DNA of 64,000 nt from Gammaproteobacteria bacterium (GCA_947455595.1 CANGOP010000017.1:1-64000); one strand, 5' to 3'; positions 45,944-55,746 are shown, counted from the first letter of the stretch. The notes: generated by a model from the sequence alone, not told the origin. Numbers and translations are program-made.

Positions 45944-48900
45944 GACCGATACCTCCCGCACGACTCAGACTGGTTGACGACATCTCTAGATTAGCGAGCT
46001 CACGGGTAGCGAAGGCTATGCGCGCGCTCGTCTCCGACTTCGCAAAGGCCTATTTTCGCGGCGCAGCCGATGATGATTTGGCCGCCATTGAGCCGTCCAA
46101 TCTCGCCGCAATGGCATTGAATCACTTGGCGAGTGGCCTGGTCCGACAGAAACGCAAGCCGTACGTTCGGGTCTTTAATCCCGACCCCCTCGCCGATGGT
46201 GTCCGGACTCCCCATACCGTCGCGATGATCGTCTGCGAGGACATGCCTTTTTTGGTGGATTCGGTTTGTATGGCAGCGAATCAATCTGGGCTCGCCGTCC
46301 GCCTCATCATTCACCCGGTCCTAGAGGTCACGCGCGAAAATGGGCGCGCGATCTCGGTCGGGGCCTCGAACAGCACAAAACGGGGCGCAATGGAGTCCTG
46401 GCAATGGCTCGAGATGGATCGTATTGAGGATCCAGCCAAACTGTCCGAGCTTGAACAGCGCATTCGAGCATCGCTCGGCGACGTTCAATCGGCGGTTTCG
46501 GATTGGAGCGCCATGTCGCAACGCGTCCTGGACCTTGCCAGTTCACTCCAGTCGCTGCCGCACCCGGCCCCAGCAACCGAACGTGCCGAGATTGCAGCGC
46601 TATTCGAGTGGATGGTGGATCACCATTTCACATTTCTAGGCGCACGATACTACCGTCTTGAGCGAGGCCCAAGATCTGATCGCCTCATTGCGGACGCAGC
46701 GTCAGGGTTAGGAATTCTGCGCGCTAAGCGAGGGCAACCGACGCGCCGCGCTCGCATGCTAACCGCTTCGGCGCGCGATCGTGCGCGAGATACGACACCG
46801 ATCACCGTAACTAAAGCGAATGCCCTAGCGACCGTGCACCGCGCGACTCGCTTAGATTACGTTGGATTGAAAACTTACGACACGAAGGGGCGAGTTACAG
46901 GTGAACATCGCTTTCTCGGTCTGTGGACGGCGGGCATGTATAGCGCTCGTCCAAAGGAAATCCCCCTCATTCGACAAAAGGTTGCAACGGTCATTGAGCA
47001 TTTTGGACTTGCTCCATCCAGTCACGATGCAAAAGCCGTTCAGCATGCTCTCGATAGCTACCCACGCGACGAATTGTTTCAGGCCTCTGCGCAAGACCTC
47101 ATCTCGACCGTCAGGGGTATCGTCAATTTATACGATCGTCAGATCGTCCGAGCTTTCTTACGACGCGATACTTTCCACCGGTATTGGACTTGCCTGATCT
47201 ACGTACCTCGTGATCGATACAGCACGGAAGTTCGACGCAGAATTGAGGCGATCGCGCTCGAAGTTCTGAGCGGAGCCGCCGTCGAATCCAGCGTTCAACT
47301 CACGGAATCGACGCTCGCACGATTGCAACTGGTGGTGCACACGAATCGACCCGCGCGCGGTGGCGACGCCGCGACCCTAGAGTCACGAATCCGTGCGGCT
47401 GTGCTGACGTGGGATGATGCGCTCCGAGACGCACTGTGCGTACGCAATACAGAAACCCGCGCACTCAGTCTCATGGCGGAGTACGCACGCGGCCTTCCAG
47501 CCGCTTACCGGGAGGACACTTCTGCCGCGGAGGCTGCGGCAGACATTGAGCGACTGGAGGCCCTCAAGGGTACTCAGCCTGCCATACGCCTATATCGTCG
47601 GGAAGGTTCTGCGTCTTTCCAAGCGAATCTGCGCCTGTATACCGCCGGTTCGCCTCAGGCCATTTCCGACCTCCTGCCGGTGTTCGAAAATCTCGGCTTA
47701 CGCCTGCTCAGTGAAAGACCGTATTCCGTGCTGCGAGCGCGGGGCGACCACTTGCATGTTCAGGACTTTGAACTCGAGTCTCGTCAGAATCTAGATATCC
47801 ATATTGCCAGCGACGGCGAGAGAATTGTCGAGGCTGTGGAGGCGGTGTGGCGCTTTCTAACCGACAACGACGGGTTCAATAAACTGATTCTGGCTGGCGC
47901 TCTACACTGGCGGGAGGTTGGGGTTCTCCGAGCTTACTGTCGCTGGCTGCTCCAAACCGGCATACCCTTCAGCCAGAGCTACGTTGAGTCGGTTTTACTT
48001 CAGAACGCCCACACAGCCAGTCGCCTTGTAAGACTGTTTACATTGCGATTTGACCCAACGATCGCCGAGCGTTCGCGGGGAATGCTGATCGCGCGCCTGT
48101 CGCGCGAAATTGACAGCGCTCTTGCAGCCGTACAACGACTCGATGAGGACCGCATCCTCCGGTCGTTCCGCGCCGCGATCGACGCCACGCTCAGAACCAA
48201 TTACTTCCAGCGCATGCCTACCGGAGAACCGAAGCCTTATCTATCGATGAAACTGTCTCCCGCAAAGGTTCCTGGGGTGCCCGAACCTCTCCCACTGTTT
48301 GAGATCTGGACGCATTCGGTAAGCGTTGAAGGCATCCACCTTCGTAAGGGCCGCGTCGCTCGCGGCGGATTGCGTTGGTCCGATCGATACGAGGATTTCA
48401 GAACCGAAGTTCTGGGTCTGATGAAGGCGCAGAACGTCAAGAACACCGTTATTGTCCCGGTCGGCGCAAAAGGTGGCTTCGTGTGCCGGCGTTTGCCAGC
48501 AACTCGCGAGGAGCAGGCCGCGGAGGTCATCGCCTGCTATCGAACCTTCATTCATTCGCTCCTTGATCTGACCGACAATATCGTCAACGGACAAGTCATA
48601 CCGCCGGCAGATACGGTGCGCCAAGACGCTGACGACACCTACCTTGTCGTTGCCGCCGACAAAGGCACTGCCTCATTCTCGGATGCGGCCAACAGCATCG
48701 CCGAACAATGGGGGTTTTGGCTAGGCGATGCATTTGCATCCGGCGGATCCGCCGGCTACGACCACAAAAAAATGGCGATAACGTCGCGTGGTGCGTGGGA
48801 ATGCGTCAAACGCCATTTCCGCGAAATCGGTATCGACACGCAAAGTCAGCCTTTTACTGTAGCCGGCATCGGCGACATGTCTGGAGACGTATTCGGAAAC

Positions 48901-50745
48901 GGCTTGACCCGGTCTCGGCAGGCTCGACTCGTTGCCGCTTTTAATCATCAACATATTTTTATCGACCCAACGCCAGATCCCGAACGTTCGTTCGCCGAAC
49001 GTGTCCGATTGTTCGCGCTCCCACGCTCTACGTGGGCGGATTACAACCCGAAGGAACTTTCCCGCGGTGGATCAATACAGTCCCGTACAGCCAAGTCGAT
49101 TAGCCTGAGCCCGGAGGCTAGGCGTCTTCTTGGCATCGAGACACCGAACGCGTCGCCTAACGACGTAGTTCGAGCGATCCTCAAGCTTGATGTGGACCTG
49201 CTTTGGAATGGAGGTATTGGCACCTACGTGAAGGCGAGCCAAGAGTCCCACGCTGCAGTCGGAGATCGCGCCAATGACGCCGTTCGTATTGATGGGCGTG
49301 AGTTACGTTGCAAAATTGTCGGCGAGGGCGGAAATCTCGGATTTTCACAGTTAGGCAGAATCGAATATGCCCTGAACGGCGGGCGTCTGAACACCGATTT
49401 CATCGATAACTCGGGTGGCGTGAACTGCTCTGATCTTGAGGTCAACATTAAGATCTTGATGAAGATTGCCGCCGAGCGCCGTGGATTACGTCGACCCGCA
49501 CGTGATCAACTACTCGCAGAAATGACCAACGAAGTCAGCTCTCTCGTACTGCGTAATAATTACCTGCAGGCACAGGCTTTGAGCGCACTCGAGGCACGCG
49601 CGACCGAAAGAGCCGGTGAGCATCTACACGCCATCGGTGTTTTGGAGCGCGCCGTCGATCTCAGCCGGGCAATTGAATTTCTCCCGAGTGACGCAACGGT
49701 GATCGAGCGGGTCGGTCGTGGCCGTGGCCTAACTCGGCCGGAGCTCGCCATTTTGCTGAGCTATTCAAAAATCTGGCTCTATCAGCAAATTGTGGATTCG
49801 GATGTGCCTGAGGACCCGTATCTATCCAACGAGTTGGAGCGTTACTTCCCTCCGGAGCTCGTGCGGCGCTACGCTGATTTAATCGCCGCGCACCCGCTGC
49901 GGCGCGAAATCATCGCAACCGCAACCACCAACAGCGTGGTCAATCGGATGGGTCCAGTGTTCGCGATACGCGCCGCCGAAGACACTGGCGCCACCGTCGG
50001 CTCCATTGTGCGGGCCTACGCCATCGCGCGTGAGGCCACTGCAATGCGCGACATCTGGGGCGCTATCGAAGCGCTGGATAACAAAGTGCCCGCAGCAATC
50101 CAGACGGAAATGGCCAATGTCACGACTCGCGCCTTGAAGTTAGCGACCCACTGGGTGCTTGGTCATCGGAAATCCCTCGCTGTGGATTCCAACGTCGCTG
50201 CGCTAAGACCGAGCCTCACAGCGCTAGCAGCGCTCGCGCCCGACCTGTTGGTCGGTGGCGTCTCGAATCGGATTCAGTCCATTCGGGATCGGCTGGTGAG
50301 CAGCGGGGTTCCCGAACTGTTGGCCGTCGGCGTAGCTCAACTTGAACTGTTGCCCGGCGCATTCGATATGGCTGAGCTTTCACAAGTTCTCAAGAAGCCT
50401 TTGCCGACGACCGCGCGGGTTTATCTTCGGGTCGCTGCCGAGTTGGGTCTGGATGAGCTAGGGGTCGCAATTGGTGCCCTGGCTTCACAGGGTCACTGGC
50501 AGTCGGTAGCCCGATCGTCGCTACGCGAGGATCTGCTGCGGCTACACCGAGCGCTGACTCAACGGATTCTTGAGCAGAAGTCGAAGGGAGATGCCGATCG
50601 ACTGACTCGCGAGTGGCTAACGAAACATAGCCGCGGCGTCGAACACTTCCGTGGCATCACCACCGACATTCACGCTTCCGGTGCCATTGACTTCCCAACG
50701 CTCTCGGTGGCGCTGCAGTCGCTGCGACGTCTTGCAGGACTCTAG
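45937..50745 (+). CDS. NAD-specific glutamate dehydrogenase, 180-kDa class
   Basis: This large enzyme deaminates glutamate to 2-oxoglutarate with NAD and mainly serves amino-acid catabolism. Its 1602 residues match the class known from Streptomyces and Pseudomonas (GdhB). A regulatory N-terminal half with ACT-like repeats runs to about residue 720. The catalytic region follows, with the substrate lysine in IVPVGAKGGFVCRR (about 838-850) and TVAGIGDMSGDVFGNG. The dinucleotide domain has IVGEGGNLGFSQ. The long C-terminal helical region is typical. The ATG has GAGGAG five bases upstream. It is probably allosterically controlled, as its relatives are. Confidence 0.96.
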   Translation: MLGPIPPARLRLVDDISRLASSRVAKAMRALVSDFAKAYFRGAADDDLAAIEPSNLAAMALNHLASGLVRQKRKPYVRVFNPDPLADGVRTPHTVAMIVCEDMPFLVDSVCMAANQSGLAVRLIIHPVLEVTRENGRAISVGASNSTKRGAMESWQWLEMDRIEDPAKLSELEQRIRASLGDVQSAVSDWSAMSQRVLDLASSLQSLPHPAPATERAEIAALFEWMVDHHFTFLGARYYRLERGPRSDRLIADAASGLGILRAKRGQPTRRARMLTASARDRARDTTPITVTKANALATVHRATRLDYVGLKTYDTKGRVTGEHRFLGLWTAGMYSARPKEIPLIRQKVATVIEHFGLAPSSHDAKAVQHALDSYPRDELFQASAQDLISTVRGIVNLYDRQIVRAFLRRDTFHRYWTCLIYVPRDRYSTEVRRRIEAIALEVLSGAAVESSVQLTESTLARLQLVVHTNRPARGGDAATLESRIRAAVLTWDDALRDALCVRNTETRALSLMAEYARGLPAAYREDTSAAEAAADIERLEALKGTQPAIRLYRREGSASFQANLRLYTAGSPQAISDLLPVFENLGLRLLSERPYSVLRARGDHLHVQDFELESRQNLDIHIASDGERIVEAVEAVWRFLTDNDGFNKLILAGALHWREVGVLRAYCRWLLQTGIPFSQSYVESVLLQNAHTASRLVRLFTLRFDPTIAERSRGMLIARLSREIDSALAAVQRLDEDRILRSFRAAIDATLRTNYFQRMPTGEPKPYLSMKLSPAKVPGVPEPLPLFEIWTHSVSVEGIHLRKGRVARGGLRWSDRYEDFRTEVLGLMKAQNVKNTVIVPVGAKGGFVCRRLPATREEQAAEVIACYRTFIHSLLDLTDNIVNGQVIPPADTVRQDADDTYLVVAADKGTASFSDAANSIAEQWGFWLGDAFASGGSAGYDHKKMAITSRGAWECVKRHFREIGIDTQSQPFTVAGIGDMSGDVFGNGLTRSRQARLVAAFNHQHIFIDPTPDPERSFAERVRLFALPRSTWADYNPKELSRGGSIQSRTAKSISLSPEARRLLGIETPNASPNDVVRAILKLDVDLLWNGGIGTYVKASQESHAAVGDRANDAVRIDGRELRCKIVGEGGNLGFSQLGRIEYALNGGRLNTDFIDNSGGVNCSDLEVNIKILMKIAAERRGLRRPARDQLLAEMTNEVSSLVLRNNYLQAQALSALEARATERAGEHLHAIGVLERAVDLSRAIEFLPSDATVIERVGRGRGLTRPELAILLSYSKIWLYQQIVDSDVPEDPYLSNELERYFPPELVRRYADLIAAHPLRREIIATATTNSVVNRMGPVFAIRAAEDTGATVGSIVRAYAIAREATAMRDIWGAIEALDNKVPAAIQTEMANVTTRALKLATHWVLGHRKSLAVDSNVAALRPSLTALAALAPDLLVGGVSNRIQSIRDRLVSSGVPELLAVGVAQLELLPGAFDMAELSQVLKKPLPTTARVYLRVAAELGLDELGVAIGALASQGHWQSVARSSLREDLLRLHRALTQRILEQKSKGDADRLTREWLTKHSRGVEHFRGITTDIHASGAIDFPTLSVALQSLRRLAGL

Positions 50746-50815
50746 GTTGCTACAGTTTTGACTACAGGACGCGCGACGGCTAACGTTCGTTCGCGTCGTA
50801 ACGGGAGAATGGCAC

Positions 50816-51574
50816 GTGACACAGAAGGCAGGGACGTTGGCGCTGGTCCGGCATGGGCAGAGTGACTGGAACCTCAAGAATCTCTTCACTGGTTGGACAG
50901 ATGTCGACCTCACCGAGCAGGGTTGCGCGGAGGCCCTAGAGGCAGGCCGTCTGCTCGCAGCCGAAGGCATTGATTTTGATCAGGTGTATACGTCGGTACT
51001 GATCCGCGCGATCCGCACAGCCAACCTCGCGCTGGATGTCATGGAGCGACTTTGGTTACCGGTTGAGCGCAGTTGGCGTCTAAATGAACGTCATTACGGG
51101 GCGCTGCAGGGCCTGGATAAAGCGGAGACCGTAGCTAAGCACGGTGCCGATCAGGTGAAGATTTGGCGCCGGAGTTACGACATTCCGCCACCCGCATTGG
51201 CGATTGACGACCCCCGTCATCCGCACGCTGATCGACGTTACCGAGACCTTGATCCGGCTTTGCTGCCAGCGACCGAGTCGTTGAAGGATACGCTGGCACG
51301 GGTCGAGCCACTCTGGAACAACAGCATTGCTCCGGCCTTGAAAGGTGGGCGAAACGTGTTGATTTTCGCCCACGGAAACAGCCTTCGAGCGATGGTCAAA
51401 ATGCTCGATGGGATGAGTGAGGCTGACATACTCGAGTTCAACATCCCAACTGGCGTGCCGATCATCTATGACTTGGCGCCTGATCTGACGTCACTCGGTC
51501 GGCGGTTTTTGGGCGACCCTGCCGCCATTGCAGCGGCTGCCGAGGCTGTCGCCAAACAGACTGAGAAAAAGTAG
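50816..51574 (+). CDS. gpmA: 2,3-bisphosphoglycerate-dependent phosphoglycerate mutase
   Basis: GpmA interconverts 3- and 2-phosphoglycerate in glycolysis and gluconeogenesis. It has 252 residues with a GTG start. The phosphohistidine lies in [12 protein letters not shown] (His13). [17 protein letters not shown] and the second catalytic histidine in [11 protein letters not shown] complete the active site. The gene is followed by the stem-loop at 51606-51629 and by a convergent ferredoxin gene. Confidence 0.97.
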   Translation: MTQKAGTLALVRHGQSDWNLKNLFTGWTDVDLTEQGCAEALEAGRLLAAEGIDFDQVYTSVLIRAIRTANLALDVMERLWLPVERSWRLNERHYGALQGLDKAETVAKHGADQVKIWRRSYDIPPPALAIDDPRHPHADRRYRDLDPALLPATESLKDTLARVEPLWNNSIAPALKGGRNVLIFAHGNSLRAMVKMLDGMSEADILEFNIPTGVPIIYDLAPDLTSLGRRFLGDPAAIAAAAEAVAKQTEKK

Positions 51575-51605
51575 CCCGGATAAAAAGAGCGAGTTGCCGC
51601 CGATC

Positions 51606-51629
51606 AGTCCCGGGCACCCGCCTGGGACT
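51606..51629 (+). terminator. Terminator hairpin after gpmA
   Basis: AGTCCCGGGC (51606-51615) and GCCTGGGACT (51620-51629) form a 10-pair RNA stem with one G-U wobble and loop ACCC, between the convergent gpmA and ferredoxin stops. No T-tract follows, so termination may need help from Rho. Confidence 0.6.
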
Positions 51630-51646
51630 ACCGGCGCAAGACAGAC

Positions 51647-51961
51647 TCACTCGTCTGGGGCTACCGCGAGCTTGAGACCATCCAATGCATCCGAGAACGT
51701 GACCTGACACGACAAGCGCGAGTTGGGCTTGTAGCTTCCAAGCTCACGGAGCAGTTCAAGCTCATCGCCCTGTGCGGCCGGCAGGCGTGCCGTCCATTCC
51801 TGATCCACGTAGACGTGGCAAGTGGCGCATGAGCACATGCCGCCGCAAATGGCCGCCATATCAAAGTCGCTATCGCGGAGGGTTTCCATGATGGAAGTTC
51901 CCGCACGTCCCGTGACGCGATGCTCTTTGCCCGATCGATCAATGACAACCATCTCAGCCAT
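51647..51961 (-). CDS. 2Fe-2S ferredoxin, adrenodoxin type
   Basis: A 104-residue electron carrier. From the ATG at 51961, with GGGAG eight bases upstream, the protein starts MAEMVVIDRSGKEHRV. The cluster ligands follow the adrenodoxin/Fdx spacing: CGGMCSCATC (ligands at positions 1, 7 and 10 of that stretch, plus an extra cysteine at position 5). The fourth is in RLSCQV. It could be the partner missing from the isc locus or serve a monooxygenase. The longer in-frame N-terminus to 52039 is unlikely. Confidence 0.92.
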   Translation of the reverse strand: MAEMVVIDRSGKEHRVTGRAGTSIMETLRDSDFDMAAICGGMCSCATCHVYVDQEWTARLPAAQGDELELLRELGSYKPNSRLSCQVTFSDALDGLKLAVAPDE

Positions 51962-52062
51962 ACCATTCACTCCCAATCCGTTAAAACCAGCCGGACAACC
52001 TCTCGCGCGGCGCCGGCATGGTAACGACCCCAGCGGCAAACGACCAGTCGCTTTGCACGGTG

Positions 52063-52905
52063 TCAGGGTCTCAGGCGATGGACGAGAGCGGTCTGCCGCT
52101 CAAGGGGTAACGAGTCCCACGCGTCGGCGGTATCCAACCATAGCGCATGAATAACGTCGAACAGGGTCACCCAAGGCATCAATGCCTCCCGCTGAATGCC
52201 CCCATAAGCGGCCAGTAACGCATCCGTCTGGGCGGCGTTCAGATCGTGGTAGGCCACAATGCCGGCTAATTCGAATAAGGGGTCCCCGACTCCCGCATAT
52301 TCCCAGTCAATGAACCAAATTTGAGACCCGTCCAGCACATTCAAATGGTGCAAGTCGTTGTGACAAAACAATGGGTTAGGAGATTTTAACCGCTTGCGCG
52401 AGCGCTTTTCGGCGGCCAGAAGCGCCGTGCGCGAGACGGGTCCCGTACCCGCGCGCGCACCCTCCAAGTAGTCTCGGACAATCGAATCCGCATCAATGAC
52501 GCGCAAACCTGACGGAACGGCGCCGTCATGCAACGCGCGCAACTGCCGCGCCACCCGCGACAAGCCCATCGATGTTCGAAACAGCGCCACCGATGCCACG
52601 GGCGCCTCGATCCACTGTGACACCAGCAGCCCGTTGTGCGGCTCGGCATAAATAACGGCGGGTGCGACCCCCAAACAAGCGGCCGCCGTCTGCGCCCGGT
52701 ATTCGCCGGCGCGACTCACGATCAGCGCCTCGTCACCCGGGCCCGCCATTCGGACCGCCCAATCGCCGGCCGATGAGACCACCCGCGTCACCCGATTCAC
52801 CGCGCCGTGAGTGACCGACTCGAGCCGATAGCCGGCGACCAACGCGTCACGACCGGCCGAAAATCGACTCAACGCGTCTTGGATGAGTTGTTCAGGAATC
52901 ATCAT
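52063..52905 (-). CDS. APH/choline-kinase-family small-molecule kinase
   Basis: A 280-residue phosphotransferase of the aminoglycoside/choline/thiamine kinase fold. The catalytic motif HNDLHHLNVL supplies the aspartate and asparagine, and the metal-binding aspartate is in IWFIDWEYAGVGDP. The ATG at 52905 overlaps the stop of the PnuC-type transporter gene (ATGA). That coupling suggests it phosphorylates the imported molecule and traps it in the cell. Thiamine is my first guess, and a nicotinamide riboside-like or choline-like substrate cannot be excluded. Confidence 0.85.
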   Translation of the reverse strand: MMIPEQLIQDALSRFSAGRDALVAGYRLESVTHGAVNRVTRVVSSAGDWAVRMAGPGDEALIVSRAGEYRAQTAAACLGVAPAVIYAEPHNGLLVSQWIEAPVASVALFRTSMGLSRVARQLRALHDGAVPSGLRVIDADSIVRDYLEGARAGTGPVSRTALLAAEKRSRKRLKSPNPLFCHNDLHHLNVLDGSQIWFIDWEYAGVGDPLFELAGIVAYHDLNAAQTDALLAAYGGIQREALMPWVTLFDVIHALWLDTADAWDSLPLERQTALVHRLRP

Positions 52906-53522
52906 TCCGACGGCTTTGGGCGCCACGCCCGCCAACCCAACACAGCAAGGCCCACGAAAAGCCCGTAGAGAGTGGCCGTCAACGTGAGCCCCTGGCGTAA
53001 GCACAACCACATGATCACGAGGTCTACCGCGACCCACCATAACCAGTTTTCTCGGCGTTTACGCGCCTGGAGCCATGTGGCGTAGCAGCTGCCCCAGGTC
53101 GTGAAGGCATCGAGAAGAGGGTCCGAGGAATGTGTCTCAACGGCCAAAATCCGCCCCGTCACGAACGCCAACAGGATGACGGCAACCAACGCCTGCAGGC
53201 TGGAGGCAATCGACCCTGTCGTCACCGGCCGCTCAGCCGCCGAACGGGTCCAGGCGAACCAGCCGTAGATAGCCGCCGCCAGAAAATAGCCTTGTAGCGC
53301 GGCCTGCATAAAGAGCCGCGTCTGCCAAAAAACCACCAGGTAAAGGGCTGTGCTCGCAAAAGCAAACGTCCAACACCACCGCGACTCTCTGACGGCCAAC
53401 AGCACGTAAACCAGTCCGAGCAGTGCCGCACCGCCCTCCAACGGCGAAACAGAACCCAGGCTGCGTGCAATCAGAGTTAAACCGTCGCTGAGCGTCACAA
53501 ACACCTCTTGATGGGGCAACAC
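52902..53522 (-). CDS. PnuC-family vitamin transporter
   Basis: A 206-residue membrane protein with about seven hydrophobic helices. It matches the PnuC family, whose members move nicotinamide riboside, thiamine (PnuT) or riboflavin (PnuX) by facilitated diffusion. The conserved C-terminal signature TWLQARKRRENWLWWVAVD is present. Several possible starts exist (GTG 53522, TTG 53519, GTG 53504, GTG 53498). GTG 53522 follows a G-rich stretch, and GTG 53498 has AGAGG five bases upstream. The overlapping kinase gene downstream implies metabolic trapping of the substrate. Only 57 bases separate it from the divergent phzF-like gene, too few for a riboswitch. Confidence 0.85.
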   Translation of the reverse strand: MLPHQEVFVTLSDGLTLIARSLGSVSPLEGGAALLGLVYVLLAVRESRWCWTFAFASTALYLVVFWQTRLFMQAALQGYFLAAAIYGWFAWTRSAAERPVTTGSIASSLQALVAVILLAFVTGRILAVETHSSDPLLDAFTTWGSCYATWLQARKRRENWLWWVAVDLVIMWLCLRQGLTLTATLYGLFVGLAVLGWRAWRPKPSE

Positions 53523-53579
53523 CCCGCCTTCGTTCCAGACTGTTAGGATATGAGATTATCCAACATGAGGTTTTGCCCC

Positions 53580-54491
53580 ATGGCTCAACGCTCGGTCAAG
53601 GTTTATCAGGTTGACGTCTTCACCGAAACGCTCTTCACGGGGAACCCCGCTGGCGTAGTACTCGGCGCAGAAACCCTGAGTGAATCTGAAATGCAGGCAC
53701 TCGCGCGGGAACTGAACAACTCAGACTCCGCGTTCGTCTTACCGGCTGATGGTGCGGATCACGACGTCATCCTGCGCTTTTTCACCCCCAAGAATGAAGT
53801 GGGGTTCGTCGGCCATGCCACGGTCGCTGCGCATGTTGCCCGTCTCGCCGCCGGCGATGTTGGGACTGGAACGCTTCGACAAAAGTCTCGCTCGGGCATT
53901 CAGTCCGTCAGCGTCACCGGCACCCCGGACAATCCCCACGTTGCCGTCACCATTCCGCCACCGATGTGCCTGCCGCCAATTTCGAGTGAGCAAAAAAGTC
54001 AGTTGCTCGATATTTTCGGCATCGACACGGCCGCTTTGGATCCCAAGTGCCCCATTCTGGTGACGAAGCGGGCAACGACCCGACTCATGATCGGTCTGCT
54101 GTCAACGGATCTACTGGCGTCACTTGAGCCCGATTTGGAAGCACTGAAACGACTCACCCCGCATGTCGGTGCCGATGGGTACCTGCTGTTTGTTCGGGAC
54201 GCCCATGGGCCTGGCACTTTTGAGGCGCGACTTTTCTCGCCGGTGCTCGGCATCGCCGAAGATCCGGTTAGCGGAAATGCGCATGGCATGCTGGGCGCCT
54301 ATCTCGTGACCCATCACCTTCTTCCGGTCACGAACGGCAAAGCTCATCTGCGAGGCTATCAGGGCAGCAGCATGAACCGACCTGGCATGGTCGATATCGA
54401 GGTTTCCGTTCGCGACGGAGAACCGTCTCAGATTGTGATCAGCGGCACCGCTCGCATCGTATTCACGACGGACATCGCTCTGCCCCAATAA
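53580..54491 (+). CDS. PhzF-family isomerase/epimerase
   Basis: A 303-residue protein with the two-domain diaminopimelate-epimerase-like fold of PhzF/YddE. The ATG at 53580 has GAGG nine bases upstream and gives MAQRSVKVYQVDVFTE. The motifs TGNPAGVV, GFVGHATVAAH and EDPVSGNAHGMLGAYL are present. The general acid/base glutamate of PhzF (Glu45) corresponds to Asp49 here (NNSDSAF), a change seen by eye against the NxSET consensus. The physiological substrate of such stand-alone members is unknown. Confidence 0.9.
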   Translation: MAQRSVKVYQVDVFTETLFTGNPAGVVLGAETLSESEMQALARELNNSDSAFVLPADGADHDVILRFFTPKNEVGFVGHATVAAHVARLAAGDVGTGTLRQKSRSGIQSVSVTGTPDNPHVAVTIPPPMCLPPISSEQKSQLLDIFGIDTAALDPKCPILVTKRATTRLMIGLLSTDLLASLEPDLEALKRLTPHVGADGYLLFVRDAHGPGTFEARLFSPVLGIAEDPVSGNAHGMLGAYLVTHHLLPVTNGKAHLRGYQGSSMNRPGMVDIEVSVRDGEPSQIVISGTARIVFTTDIALPQ

Positions 54492-54493
54492 CC

Positions 54494-55744
54494 TCAGGCG
54501 GTTGGCTGCGCTTCATTGGGCGCAGCCAATTCTCCTTCAAATGCCGCAACAACGGCCGTCGCAACCGAATTACCGATCACGTTGGTCGCGCTGCGACCCA
54601 TATCCAGAAACTGGTCAACGGCCAGAATAAGCACCAAGCCGGCCTCTGGAATGCCAAAGTGCGCCAAGGTGGCGGCGATCACGACCAGCGATGCGCGCGG
54701 TACGCCGGCCATTCCTTTGCTTGTCACCATCAAGAGCAAGAGCATCGTGATCTGCTGAGAAATCGTCAACGCGATACCGTATGACTGCGCGATAAACAAC
54801 GTCGCAAAAGTGCAGTACATCATTGACCCATCGAGATTGAACGAGTAGCCCAACGGCAGGACAAAACTCGCAATGCGGTCTGAGACACCAAAGTGCGACA
54901 ACTGGGTCAGTGTTTTGGGATAAGCCGCCTCAGAGCTTGCGGTTGAGAAAGCCAGGAGTACCGGTTCACGTAACAACGGAACCAGTCGCAACACTCGGCG
55001 ACCCAGGACGAGACCACCCAACATCAACAGCACGACCCAAAGGACAACCAAAGAGAGGTAGAAACCACCCACAAAACGCCCATACGTCGCGAGCACCCCA
55101 AATCCGTGCTGCGCCACGACCGCAGTGATGGCGGCAAAAACAGCGACGGGCGCAAACAACATCACATAGCCGGTCATCTTGAGCATGGCGTGCGCTAAAT
55201 CGTCTAGGAGGGAGACCAAGCGCTCTACTCGAGACCCCAACGTCGCAAGCGCGGTTCCCAAAAATGCTGAGAACACGACGATCTGCAGAATTTCATTGCC
55301 GACCATTGCTTCGGCAATCGACTTCGGCACCAGATGCGTCACAAAGTCTTTCAACGTGATGGGAGCGACATGGACGCCGCTTTCGGACCCGGCGGTGGGC
55401 AACGTGAATCCAGCACCCACTCCGGGCGCAATCCACGTGACCATCACAAGACCAAGCGACAGCGAAATCAGTGAGGCAAGGACGAACCAGCCAAGCGTCC
55501 GCGCACCGACTCGACCCAAGCGCGCAGGGTCCCCCATATGCGCAATGCCAACGGAGAGTGTGGACAGGACCAAGGGCGCGATGATCATCTTGATGAGTCG
55601 CAAGAATAGATCAGTACCAATCTGGCAATAACCGGCAATCTCCTGCCGCAACACCTCGTCGGCAACGTACGTATGAATTGCAGAGCCCACCGCGATTCCC
55701 GCGACGAGAGCTCCAACAACCACGAGGGTGAATTTCTTGGCCAT
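54494..55744 (-). CDS. Dicarboxylate/amino-acid:cation symporter (DAACS)
   Basis: A 416-residue secondary transporter of the GltP/DctA family, which imports glutamate, aspartate or C4-dicarboxylates with protons or sodium. Eight helices with two re-entrant loops are expected. The serine-rich loop LLAFSTASSEAAYPKTL, the cation motif LPLGYSFNLDGSMMY and the substrate segment VDQFLDMGRSATNVIGN are all visible. The last arginine-to-asparagine region fits an acidic-substrate carrier. It converges on the phzF-like gene with two bases between stops. An overlapping hairpin is listed separately. Confidence 0.92.
   Translation of the reverse strand: MAKKFTLVVVGALVAGIAVGSAIHTYVADEVLRQEIAGYCQIGTDLFLRLIKMIIAPLVLSTLSVGIAHMGDPARLGRVGARTLGWFVLASLISLSLGLVMVTWIAPGVGAGFTLPTAGSESGVHVAPITLKDFVTHLVPKSIAEAMVGNEILQIVVFSAFLGTALATLGSRVERLVSLLDDLAHAMLKMTGYVMLFAPVAVFAAITAVVAQHGFGVLATYGRFVGGFYLSLVVLWVVLLMLGGLVLGRRVLRLVPLLREPVLLAFSTASSEAAYPKTLTQLSHFGVSDRIASFVLPLGYSFNLDGSMMYCTFATLFIAQSYGIALTISQQITMLLLLMVTSKGMAGVPRASLVVIAATLAHFGIPEAGLVLILAVDQFLDMGRSATNVIGNSVATAVVAAFEGELAAPNEAQPTA
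54502..54529 (+). terminator. Terminator for phzF-like gene inside the symporter coding end
   Basis: TTGGCTGCGC (54502-54511) and GCGCAGCCAA (54520-54529) form a perfect 10-base stem with an 8-base loop, followed on the plus strand by TTCTCCTTC. It starts 10 bases after the stop of the plus-strand gene and lies wholly inside the last codons of the minus-strand symporter gene. Confidence 0.6.
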
Positions 55745-55746
55745 GA

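Noticed and set aside
53523-53579. Vitamin riboswitch upstream of the PnuC-type gene
   Set aside because: Only 57 bases separate the two divergent starts, too short for a TPP or other aptamer with its expression platform.
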